Of a DNA stretch of 10,647 nucleotides, positions 1 to 6,191 are shown one piece after another (the first letter of the stretch is position 1; each line of letters starts with the position of its first letter). Under the pieces are notes generated by a model. That model was not told the DNA's origin. It saw nothing but the letters and a program-made list of their open reading frames with translations, and made no database searches. This stretch comes from an uncultured Clostridia bacterium. GTDB lineage: Bacteria; Bacillota; Clostridia; Christensenellales; UBA1242. The position numbers and the translations under genes were made by a program. Where the stretch lies: positions 1-10,647 of the forward strand of contig CAKVNA010000018.1 in the NCBI GenBank assembly GCA_934776915.1, given 5' to 3'.

Positions 1-5
1 CTGCC

Positions 6-40
6 AAAAAATCTCAGTCAATTTATGGCTGAGATTTTTT
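6..40. terminator. Bidirectional intrinsic terminator
   Basis: A perfect 12-bp inverted repeat (AAAAAATCTCAG at 6-17, CTGAGATTTTTT at 29-40) with an 11-nt loop gives a hairpin with a U-run on either strand. It most likely ends a plus-strand gene lying left of the window, and it closes the left side of the hairpin mosaic. Confidence 0.85.
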
Positions 41-42
41 AT

Positions 43-303
43 ATCAAATTTGCAAAATTTGATTATCATGCACAAAGCAAAGCGAAGTGCTATCATTCGC
101 CAATCTTGCATTGGCGTTATCATGTCACGCAGTGACACAAACAGCAAATTTGAATGATAGTTTTTAGATTGGTTCACAACTGAACACAATTTAAGAACAT
201 GATAGTTGCTTCGCAACATGATAATTTGCCTTACGGCAAACATTATGGTTACAACAGCGAACAATATCATTCACACAACAAATTATCAAAGTGCGTGATA
301 GCC
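43..303. repeat. Mosaic of short hairpins separated by TATCATG / CATGATA
   Basis: No gene lies here. Small palindromes with different stems follow one another: ATCAAATTT/AAATTTGAT (43-63), GCAC/GTGC (70-90), CGCCAAT/ATTGGCG (98-116), TGTCAC/GTGACA (123-137), CAAATTTG (145-152), GTTCA/TGAAC (172-185), GTTGC/GCAAC (205-217) and TTTGCC/GGCAAA (225-240). In the left half they are separated by TATCATG or TATCATT (64-70, 91-97, 118-124); in the right half by the reverse complement (154-160, 198-205, 217-224). The whole block is thus itself inverted-symmetric around about 165-190. The ends also match as an imperfect inverted repeat: TATCATGCAC at 64-73 against the complement of GTGCGTGATA at 291-300, 9 of 10 bases. 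It resembles dispersed palindromic or MITE-like repeats, but the family is not known to me. Confidence 0.7.
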
Positions 304-314
304 AATATAGTTAC

Positions 315-346
315 AAAAAACACCGCACAAGTGTGTGGTGTTTTTT
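315..346 (-). terminator. Intrinsic terminator of the lipoprotein gene
   Basis: AAAAAACACC (315-324) pairs with GGTGTTTTTT (337-346), and the stem continues inward to a 4-nt AAGT loop, about 14 bp in all. On the minus strand it starts 21 nt after the lipoprotein stop codon and ends in a run of six U. It would work on the plus strand as well. Confidence 0.9.
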
Positions 347-367
347 AATTACTTCATTTGAGGTTTA

Positions 368-2920
368 TTATTTAACTTCTGTAATCGTATTTTTTTCTTT
401 ATCAATAGTGAATGTTCTTGTTGTGCCTTCGCTAATTGTTACTGTAACAGTGTTTTCACTTATTGTGCAGTCATATTCTGCAAAGGTATAACCTTCTGCT
501 GAAGGAGTTGCAATTCCAAATTTTCCATCATCAAACAAGACGTATCCTTCATCTTCATTACCATCAATATAAAGTGCAAGTGAAAGGATATTGCCTTGGT
601 TTACTTTAAATGTAAGAGGCATGGTTTCTTTGTCGTCATTAACACTTGCATAGATAACTCTGCCGTCTTTGTCCATTACACTATACATGCCAGTTGCTGT
701 TTTGCTCAATGTTCCATTTTCATAATCAACTGAATAAAACACATATGCTTTTGGCATTGCAGTTGGAGTTGATCCCTCTGGAGTTGCACCCTCTGAAGTT
801 CCACTTCCTGAAGTCTCACTTCCTGATGTTCCACCCATATCAACTTCTTTGGTTGTAGCAATAATCTTTGTAAGATATGTTTTTGCTGGTGTTCCAGCTT
901 CTGTATTTGCTTCTTGAACATAGGAATAAGTATAAACACTCATTTCCTTAACTTCTGTGCCGTTGTATTCATAGAACTTAACACCGTCTTTGTCTGCAAG
1001 TTTTTGAGTTGCTTCTACAAATTGGTCTGTAATTGTAAGTCCTGCACTTTCAGCTTCTGCAATATATGAAGATTTTTCTGTCCAGTTATAAACTGCCGCT
1101 TTAACTCCGCTTGTTGCTGTTACTTTGCTCCAATCTGCAATGTTAAGTGTAAGTTTATTTCCAACTGCATAACGAGTTGATGTAATCGCTGTGCCAGCTT
1201 CATTTACATCAGTATGATTGTAGTAATAGTTTGTTCTGATAAGAATTGCTGCTCCGTCCCATTCTGCTTCGCCTGCACCAGATTCTTTAACTGTTGTGCT
1301 ATTTCTGAGACTAAAGTCATTTTTTGTGGCATGCAATGTGCTTGTTGCATCAACATTGATATTTCCCATCAAAGCATGAATTGCAGATGTGTAACCTGTG
1401 ATAGAAGAATTTTCAACAGTCAAATTCATATATCCTGGGATAAAGATTGCTGCATCTCCTCTTGAAATAATTGTGCTATTTCTAATAACAACATTCATTC
1501 CATTTTCAGAGCTTGCACTCCAAAGATTGTTTGTTGAAATTGCATTTGATTTTTCCGCAATCAATGTGCAATTGTCAAGTGTAATGCTTGAATTTTCAAA
1601 CAATGAGATACCCCACACTGGAGAAGTCATATCAACATTGGTAATTGTCAACTTTGTTTGGTCATAGTTATCAAACACTGAGAAAATTTTTCTGTTTTTG
1701 TTTGAAACATCATTTTTATCACATTCAATTTTCAAATATCCTTTTTGACTGCTATCTGCCCTGTTGCCCACTATTGTAGAATTATTGCTTCCATTGGTAT
1801 ATCTAAGCAAATCTGCAGTTGACTTTAATGTTTTGCCATTAAGGTCAAGGTGTGTTTCTTTTGAAATTGTATATCCTGTTGTAATTGTAATATCGTTTTC
1901 AAGTTTAACATATCCACCTTTTGTGATAACTGCAGCAAAAGTTGCTTCGTCATTAGCAAGATATGGATTTTGTTCTGTTCCTGCTGGTTGTGTTTGTGTT
2001 GCGTCTTGGTGATTGCAACGAGTGCATGATGCTACATAACGAGCATTTTCATAATCATAGACATAATTTGTTTGTCCGTCTGCATTTGTGTATTTGTGAG
2101 CAATCTTGTCAATTGTCACATTTTCTACTTCTCTTGTTCCTTGTGGGTCGCTGAAGTTTTTACCACAAGCTGAACAACTCCAATATTCAATGTTGCCTGT
2201 TGCTGTGCAAGTTGGGTCTTGTTGTGCATGACGTGACAAGTTATGTTTTGCTGGAAGTGTAAGATTTTTAATCTCTTTGTGATTTTTGTCAAAATTTTTG
2301 TGGCAAACTGAACATGTGTAATGTTCTTTTGTTCCGTCTGCTGTGCAAGTTGCTGGAACTTCATCAACTAGTTCGCCATAGTTATGCCCAAGGGCTGTGG
2401 TGGTTATGTTTTCTTTTGTCACAACCCCATTTGTTCCATACAAAGTGTTTTCAAAAGTTGCTTTAAGAGTGTAAGAGCCACCATTTTCGCAAGTTGCTTC
2501 CGTTACTTTTTCTTCTTCAACTTTTGTAGCATGAGCAACAAGCTTGTTGTGTTCTGCATTTCTGGAACATTTTGTTGTTGCCACGCAAGTCCATTCACCT
2601 TGCTCGTTTTTGGCAAAAGCGAATTCAGTTTCAGAAAGGTTATAATTGTGATTGTTTTCGTCAATAGCAATAACAAGGCTTTCTGCAGAAACTTCTTCAG
2701 TTCCTTCCTTTGTCAAAAAGTCTTTTTCGCATGTTGAACAGTGATAGTGTTCTTTTACGCCTGTTGTGGTGCAAGTTGCGGCTGTTCCTTCAACGTGAGT
2801 CATTGTGTGCGTGTGTGCTGGAACATCCTCCTTACAACCGGTGAAAAGGACCATGGTAAGTGCGAGCAAGCATACGAGTGCTGGAACTAACACCTTAAAT
2901 TTTGATAACAATTTTTTCAT
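368..2920 (-). CDS. Surface lipoprotein with Cys-rich repeats and a right-handed beta-helix
   Basis: The 850-residue protein starts with a lipoprotein signal peptide: Lys-rich start, hydrophobic core to residue 27, then FTGC with the lipidated Cys at 29. It should be exported and anchored to the outer face of the membrane. Residues 35-305 hold three clear repeats of the type 'ATC...G...EHY.CS.C.K.F' (C50/C61/C64, C192/C203/C206, C238/C249/C252), a degenerate copy between them (C112, C118, C144) and a last CxxC at 299-302. This repeat is frequent in large surface proteins of gut Firmicutes, and its role is not established. Residues about 335-560 read as a right-handed parallel beta-helix ('hDLNGKTL', rungs such as 'ITLDNCTLIAE' and 'VVIRNSTIIS'), a fold of pectate lyases and adhesins. 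A Gly/Ser/Thr/Pro linker (about 696-722) precedes a beta-rich C-terminal domain. No catalytic motif is recognisable. AAAGGGAG lies 9 nt before the ATG. Adhesin or glycan binding is inference. Confidence 0.85.
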   Translation of the reverse strand: MKKLLSKFKVLVPALVCLLALTMVLFTGCKEDVPAHTHTMTHVEGTAATCTTTGVKEHYHCSTCEKDFLTKEGTEEVSAESLVIAIDENNHNYNLSETEFAFAKNEQGEWTCVATTKCSRNAEHNKLVAHATKVEEEKVTEATCENGGSYTLKATFENTLYGTNGVVTKENITTTALGHNYGELVDEVPATCTADGTKEHYTCSVCHKNFDKNHKEIKNLTLPAKHNLSRHAQQDPTCTATGNIEYWSCSACGKNFSDPQGTREVENVTIDKIAHKYTNADGQTNYVYDYENARYVASCTRCNHQDATQTQPAGTEQNPYLANDEATFAAVITKGGYVKLENDITITTGYTISKETHLDLNGKTLKSTADLLRYTNGSNNSTIVGNRADSSQKGYLKIECDKNDVSNKNRKIFSVFDNYDQTKLTITNVDMTSPVWGISLFENSSITLDNCTLIAEKSNAISTNNLWSASSENGMNVVIRNSTIISRGDAAIFIPGYMNLTVENSSITGYTSAIHALMGNINVDATSTLHATKNDFSLRNSTTVKESGAGEAEWDGAAILIRTNYYYNHTDVNEAGTAITSTRYAVGNKLTLNIADWSKVTATSGVKAAVYNWTEKSSYIAEAESAGLTITDQFVEATQKLADKDGVKFYEYNGTEVKEMSVYTYSYVQEANTEAGTPAKTYLTKIIATTKEVDMGGTSGSETSGSGTSEGATPEGSTPTAMPKAYVFYSVDYENGTLSKTATGMYSVMDKDGRVIYASVNDDKETMPLTFKVNQGNILSLALYIDGNEDEGYVLFDDGKFGIATPSAEGYTFAEYDCTISENTVTVTISEGTTRTFTIDKEKNTITEVK

Positions 2921-2944
2921 ATCAATTCTCCCTTTAATAATTTA

Positions 2945-2972
2945 GGCAAGTCACAAACTAGTCCCGCTTGCC
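2945..2972 (-). promoter_or_regulatory. Stem-loop in the 5' UTR of the lipoprotein gene
   Basis: On the minus strand GGCAAG (2972-2967) pairs perfectly with CTTGCC (2950-2945) across a 16-nt loop. It sits in the roughly 65-nt leader between the predicted start of transcription and the ribosome site. It lacks a U-run, so it is not a terminator. I could not match the leader to a known riboswitch class. Confidence 0.45.
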
Positions 2973-2992
2973 CATATCGGTATTGATGCCTC

Positions 2993-3021
2993 ATTATCCT
3001 ATATTAAGTTACAAAAGTCAA
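2993..3021 (-). promoter_or_regulatory. Sigma-A-type promoter for the lipoprotein gene
   Basis: On the minus strand the -35 is TTGACT (3021-3016) and the -10 is GATAAT (2998-2993), with a 17-nt spacer. Each box has 5 of 6 consensus bases. Transcription would begin near 2986, about 65 nt before the start codon. Confidence 0.7.
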
Positions 3022-3390
3022 ACGATTTCCGCCCTTTTCTCGTAAATTTAATTCGACAAAATTTGACAGAGAAAGCCCTTTTATTTTATCCTGAAAAAAC
3101 TAAAGCAAAGTCCGAACAACTAACGCCCGTTATTATATATAGGAATAACATTAGTATAAATCAAAATTATAATATTATACTCACCTTGTAAGTGTTTAAA
3201 AATTTATTTTAATAACTATCAACAACTCATGACAAGAAATTTAGGTCATGAATTTTAATACATTTTTATACAAAATCGCAAAGTTTTTGCTCACCACAAC
3301 AAAAAGTGACTAAAAATACAAAGTTTTTGCTCTCTGGTGCAAAAAATTTGTTAAATTAACACATTGCACATAAATTTCATATATAAGGCT
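3022..3390. other. AT-rich intergenic spacer with an inverted and a direct repeat
   Basis: No gene is visible between the lipoprotein promoter and the superoxide dismutase gene. The spacer holds a perfect 7-bp inverted repeat TCATGAC/GTCATGA (3227-3233 and 3245-3251, 11-nt spacer) and a 14-bp direct repeat CAAAGTTTTTGCTC at 3279-3292 and 3319-3332, exactly 40 bp apart. A possible plus-strand promoter is ATAACA (3145-3150), 17 nt, TATAAT (3168-3173); the -35 is weak and it lies far from the gene. These sites may control the downstream gene, but nothing proves it. Confidence 0.4.
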
Positions 3391-3843
3391 ATGTTAAATT
3401 CAAGTGAAATTTTAAAATATGTTGCTTACACTTTTCCACAAGCCAAGGCTACGCTTTTGGGGAAAGATAACGAAAAGGGTTTTGCTAATTTTTATGACAC
3501 ACCTTTTGGAACGGTGGTAGAGGTGGAAATTTCTGGGCTTCCAGACACAAAAACGGGCTTTTTTGGTATGCATATTCACAGCGAGGGTGTCTGCGAGGGA
3601 GATTTTTCGTCAGCGGGGTCACATTTTGGAACGGGCGAACACCCACTTCATTCGGGCGACTTGCCACCGCTTATGTCCTCACACGGCAATGCATACATGA
3701 TAACCCTAACCCCACGATTTGAAACAAGAGATATTGTGGGGCGGTCTATCATAATTCACGATTCGCCAGATGACTTTACAACTCAGCCTGCTGGCAACTC
3801 GGGCAAAAGAATTGCTTGTGGAATAATTGAAAAAGGGATATAA
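3391..3843 (+). CDS. sodC: Cu/Zn superoxide dismutase family protein
   Basis: The enzyme disproportionates superoxide to oxygen and hydrogen peroxide. From the ATG at 3391 it has 150 residues; a longer reading from TTG at 3364 adds nine. Neither start has a well-placed ribosome site (AAGG is only 2 nt from the ATG), so the start is uncertain. All metal ligands are visible (numbered from the TTG): copper ligands in HIHSEG (H70, H72), the bridging His in AGSH (H87), zinc ligands H93, H96 and D99 in the EHPLHSGDLPP segment, and the last copper His in IIIHD (H132). C77 and C152 fit the conserved disulfide, and R149 in GKRIACG fits the active-site arginine. The zinc loop is about two residues shorter than in the forms I recall. 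There is no signal peptide, so it is probably cytoplasmic, unlike most bacterial SodC. It forms a single-gene unit with its own terminator. Confidence 0.9.
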   Translation: MLNSSEILKYVAYTFPQAKATLLGKDNEKGFANFYDTPFGTVVEVEISGLPDTKTGFFGMHIHSEGVCEGDFSSAGSHFGTGEHPLHSGDLPPLMSSHGNAYMITLTPRFETRDIVGRSIIIHDSPDDFTTQPAGNSGKRIACGIIEKGI

Positions 3844-3858
3844 ATTATCCCTTTTTTT
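3830..3858 (+). terminator. Intrinsic terminator overlapping the superoxide dismutase stop codon
   Basis: AAAAAGGGATA (3830-3840) pairs with TATCCCTTTTT (3846-3856) and is followed by more T. The stop codon TAA (3841-3843) forms the hairpin loop, so termination signal and coding end are merged. Confidence 0.9.
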
Positions 3859-3921
3859 AAAAAAATTTTTATAAAATATATTTTATACTTTTCACATTAT
3901 AAGCATAGTTTGGCGATTATC

Positions 3922-3955
3922 TTTATCCACAAAATGTATGCAAAATGTGGATAAA
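3922..3955. promoter_or_regulatory. Palindrome of two consensus DnaA-box 9-mers
   Basis: A perfect 10-bp inverted repeat with a 14-nt loop begins directly after the stop codon of the fibre-like gene. Each arm contains TTATCCACA (3923-3931, and its complement at 3946-3954), the classical high-affinity DnaA box. It could be a DnaA titration or regulatory site. It could also simply be a 3'-end hairpin of the minus-strand gene, though no U-run follows on that strand. Confidence 0.5.
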
Positions 3956-5764
3956 TTATGCCTCTGTGTTGGTTTCTGTTCCGTCAGAAATATTTACATT
4001 TAGTGGCAAGGTTTCTGCGTCTGCGGTGTAGCCACCCAGTTTGTAGTGATTGCCTGCAACGGCATTTGTTCCCACGATTTTAAAACATTGACAACCGTCA
4101 AACACAGGCACTGCTGAAACAGTTATATCCGCCCCGCCACTTTCCACACAAGTAAGTGTGTTTTCCACTTTTGTTGGACTGAGGAGTGTGATTGTTGGAG
4201 TCTTTGCCATTTTGGTTGGAAAGAACAAAACACTTGGTTCAAATTCCGTTGCACTTATGGCTTTGAGAGTTAAAGCATTGTCTGCCGAAACGCCCGAGGC
4301 GTAATAATATTTTTGACAAAGACTGAGTTCATGTTCGTCAGTTCGCCCACCAAACTTTGAAGCGACTGTTCCAAATTCCACTTTTGGATTGGTGAAACGA
4401 ATGAGTTTTGTTCGTTGAACTGGTGTATTGATTTGGAAAAAAAATGTCATGTTTGATGTGTTTTCTGGAATGGTACACTTCAAGTATTTATCCCCAATAA
4501 CGCCTATTGAAAGGCTCTCCACCCCCAAACTTTCACCCGTGCTGTCAAAGTATTCAAGTCCAAAACTTGCACTGTTGTCGGCGGTGGTTGTGCAGTCTTT
4601 AACAATCAAACTGACAACAACACTTCTTCCGGCAAAAAATGCTGGCAAATCAATTCGCTGTTCAATGGCTCTGACGGGGGTTGTCAAAGTTTTTAGAAAT
4701 CGCAACTCAAAAATTCCGCTGGCACTTAGATTAACCTTTACTTGATTTGTGCAAGCCTTATACCATTTGTCTGCCATAAACATTGTTTTGGTTTGATTTA
4801 ACTTTACATTTCGTTGATTGCAAGTTAAATATGGGTTAAGTAGCAAATTTTCGCCATACAATTCGCCCGTCATATCTATAAGCTTGTTTCTTTCAATGTA
4901 GAAGTCGTTTGTGTGATTTTCAAGTTGTGTGGAAAGTGACGCTTGCAAAGTGTCCAAGTTATACAATCTTTCCGCAACTTTCACAAAATCTTCCGTATGT
5001 TTTGTTATTTTTGCTGCATTTGTAGCAATATTTGTTGCGTTTGTTGAAATATTTGCTTCATTTGTGGCAATTTTGGCCGCATTTACAGCGATATTTGCAG
5101 TGTTTGTGGCAATATTCTGTGTATTTGTTGCAATATTTGCTGTATTTTGATTAACTTTTTGTGCTTGTGACGAGATATTATTTGCATTTATGAGGATACT
5201 TTCGCTATTGTCCGTTATTTTTTGAGTATTTTCAGCGATATTTGCTTCATTTGTTTCAATTTTGCTTGTATTTTGAGTTATTTTTGTTGTATTTGCATCA
5301 ATTTTTTCGCCTTGAGAAGTTGTAAGTGTTTTAAGTGAAGAAATATCGTTTTTGGCAGTTGTTATATCACTTTTGGCTGTGGAAATATCTGATTTTGCTG
5401 TGGAAAGTTCCGTTTTAGTGTTGTTTAGGTCTGTTTTAGTGTTTGCTAAATCGGTTTTCGTGTCAGATAGGTCAGTTTTAAGTTGAGCAATATCTTCTTT
5501 GTTTGTTGTTATATCTTCTTTTGCGGCGGATAGGCTTGACACAGTTGTATCCACTCTTGCACTGAGTGCCGACACATTTGAAATGGTCGTGGAAAGTTGG
5601 CTATTCATATTTTTGACACTGGTTTCAAGGGTGGAAACAGACGAGCGGAGTTCTTGCATGTTCTTTATGTCCTCCACCGAAGCGGCGGAAATTTCTTCCT
5701 TAATAATATCCACTTCAACGGCAAGTGACTTGGTCTTTTCTGTTAAGTATCTAATTTTATCCAT
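3956..5764 (-). CDS. Phage tail-fibre-like coiled-coil protein
   Basis: The 602-residue protein has no signal peptide. Residues 1-85 are a predicted coiled coil. Residues about 87-146 are 7-residue repeats of the type TKTDLxN/TAKSDIS, and 160-254 are repeats of the type IATNTAN with Ile at position a and Asn at d. Asn at d is typical of trimeric stalks in phage fibres and trimeric autotransporter adhesins. From about residue 303 ('ENLLLNPYL') a jelly-roll-like carbohydrate-binding domain follows, ending in 'KVEFGTVASKFGGRTDEHELSLCQKYYY'-like sequence (461-488). The EFG.vA..F..R...EL.LCQ.YY signature is characteristic of phage tail-fibre and receptor-binding proteins. A beta-rich tip (490-590) closes the protein. 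No other phage structural gene is nearby, so this is a domesticated or orphan fibre, or a cargo or adhesin protein that uses fibre domains. AAAGGAG precedes the ATG. Export and function are unknown. Confidence 0.75.
   Translation of the reverse strand: MDKIRYLTEKTKSLAVEVDIIKEEISAASVEDIKNMQELRSSVSTLETSVKNMNSQLSTTISNVSALSARVDTTVSSLSAAKEDITTNKEDIAQLKTDLSDTKTDLANTKTDLNNTKTELSTAKSDISTAKSDITTAKNDISSLKTLTTSQGEKIDANTTKITQNTSKIETNEANIAENTQKITDNSESILINANNISSQAQKVNQNTANIATNTQNIATNTANIAVNAAKIATNEANISTNATNIATNAAKITKHTEDFVKVAERLYNLDTLQASLSTQLENHTNDFYIERNKLIDMTGELYGENLLLNPYLTCNQRNVKLNQTKTMFMADKWYKACTNQVKVNLSASGIFELRFLKTLTTPVRAIEQRIDLPAFFAGRSVVVSLIVKDCTTTADNSASFGLEYFDSTGESLGVESLSIGVIGDKYLKCTIPENTSNMTFFFQINTPVQRTKLIRFTNPKVEFGTVASKFGGRTDEHELSLCQKYYYASGVSADNALTLKAISATEFEPSVLFFPTKMAKTPTITLLSPTKVENTLTCVESGGADITVSAVPVFDGCQCFKIVGTNAVAGNHYKLGGYTADAETLPLNVNISDGTETNTEA
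5003..5287 (-). repeat. 21-bp coding repeats, Asn-containing heptads
   Basis: About thirteen 21-bp units encode heptads of the type I-A-T-N-T-A-N (protein residues about 160-254). The DNA copies are diverged but clearly related, especially within 5030-5160, where they alternate 'gcaatatttg' and 'gcatttgt'-like segments. The period keeps reading frame, so gain or loss of units would change stalk length without breaking the gene. Confidence 0.7.
5327..5506 (-). repeat. 21-bp coding repeats, TKTDL/AKSDI heptads
   Basis: This second block of in-frame 21-bp units is separate from the Asn block. It encodes successive heptads such as DLANTKT, DLNNTKT, ELSTAKS, DISTAKS and DITTAKN (residues about 87-146). 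The nucleotide units share 'gttttagtgtt' and 'tttggctgt'-like cores on the plus strand. Confidence 0.65.
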
Positions 5765-5783
5765 ATTTTTCTCCTTTTATATT

Positions 5784-5854
5784 TTTGTGTCGCACCCCAC
5801 GGGACACAAATTTTTTCAAATAAAATTGTGCCGCCTCCCCACAAGACGACACAA
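5784..5854 (-). promoter_or_regulatory. Twin related hairpins in the leader of the fibre-like gene
   Basis: On the minus strand hairpin A (5854-5826) has the arms TTGTGTCG and CGGCACAA, and hairpin B (5810-5784) has TTTGTGTC and GACACAAA. Both loops contain GTGGGG, so the two look like copies of one element. The one difference in the arms of A is a G-U pair in minus-strand RNA but an A-C mismatch in plus-strand RNA, which favours an RNA element of the fibre transcript. Hairpin B followed by TTTTTT (5811-5816) could also act as a plus-strand terminator. Confidence 0.5.
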
Positions 5855-5866
5855 CTATATTTGAAT

Positions 5867-5895
5867 ATTGTAGATGTTTTGCACTTTATTATGAA
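5867..5895 (-). promoter_or_regulatory. Candidate promoter for the fibre-like gene
   Basis: On the minus strand TTCATA (5895-5890; 4 of 6), a 17-nt spacer and TACAAT (5872-5867; 5 of 6) fit a sigma-A promoter. The transcript would start near 5860, so the first twin hairpin would lie at its extreme 5' end. Confidence 0.45.
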
Positions 5896-5931
5896 ATTAT
5901 TTTTTCAGTTTATAAATATATTGAAGCCCCT

Positions 5932-6108
5932 TCATTTCGTAAAAGTTTTCCCTTTTATTACTGCTTTTAGAGTTGCCCCCATTGTGCTGTAAGGTGCTTC
6001 AATTTGTAAGATATTTTTCTTTTTGTTGTTGCGACAATATAAAGTGAAATTACATTCTACATAAATATTGTAACAGGCAAAATTTGCCTTTTCAAGTTTT
6101 AGTGACAT
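5932..6108 (-). CDS. Possible small protein of 58 residues
   Basis: An open frame from ATG at 6108 to TGA at 5932 lies between the rplA terminator and the fibre-like gene. The translation (MSLKLEKANF... to ...MGATLKAVIKGKTFTK) has a balanced composition with no frame breaks, and the segment 'IEAPYSTMGATLKAVIKGK' looks protein-like rather than random. Against it: the frame starts only about 24 nt past the U-run of the rplA terminator, and no ribosome site precedes the ATG. It could be a short real gene, a remnant of a longer gene that lost its 5' end, or chance. I recognise no family. Confidence 0.35.
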   Translation of the reverse strand: MSLKLEKANFACYNIYVECNFTLYCRNNKKKNILQIEAPYSTMGATLKAVIKGKTFTK

Positions 6109-6131
6109 AAAATGAGAAAATTTTTTGCAAG

Positions 6132-6173
6132 AAAAAACTCTCTAAATTGGAGAGTTCCAAAATAGAGAGTTTT
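6132..6173 (-). terminator. Intrinsic terminator after rplA
   Basis: AAAACTCTCTA (6134-6144) pairs with TAGAGAGTTTT (6163-6173), an 11-bp stem. An inner TTGGA/TCCAA stem (6147-6160) makes an elongated hairpin, and six U follow on the minus strand. It starts 18 nt after the rplA stop codon and closes the ribosomal operon. Confidence 0.9.
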
Positions 6174-6191
6174 AAGATCATTTTTCAAGAA

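Noticed and set aside
43..303. CRISPR-like array of regularly spaced elements
   Set aside because: The constant parts are only seven bases, flip orientation in the middle, and flank palindromes rather than unique spacers. Unit lengths are irregular and there are no cas genes nearby.
2125..2367. Minus-strand 80-residue frame inside the lipoprotein gene
   Set aside because: It is an alternative phase of the repeat-coding region, with no ribosome site of its own.
2945..3000. Riboswitch in the lipoprotein leader
   Set aside because: One 6-bp hairpin with a 16-nt loop is present, but I could not match any conserved core such as those for c-di-GMP, SAM, ZTP or fluoride classes.
3364..3390. Longer superoxide dismutase starting at TTG 3364
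   Set aside because: No ribosome site precedes the TTG, and homologues I recall begin close to the 'MLNSSEIL' position. Kept as an alternative in the gene entry.
3923..3954. Replication origin
   Set aside because: Only one DnaA-box pair, no dnaA/dnaN/rpmH gene, no AT-rich unwinding cluster beyond background, and a ribosomal operon neighbourhood.
4929..5150. Plus-strand 73-residue frame rich in Phe, Val and Ala
   Set aside because: It is the complement of the Asn/Ile heptad repeats of the fibre-like gene and inherits their periodicity.
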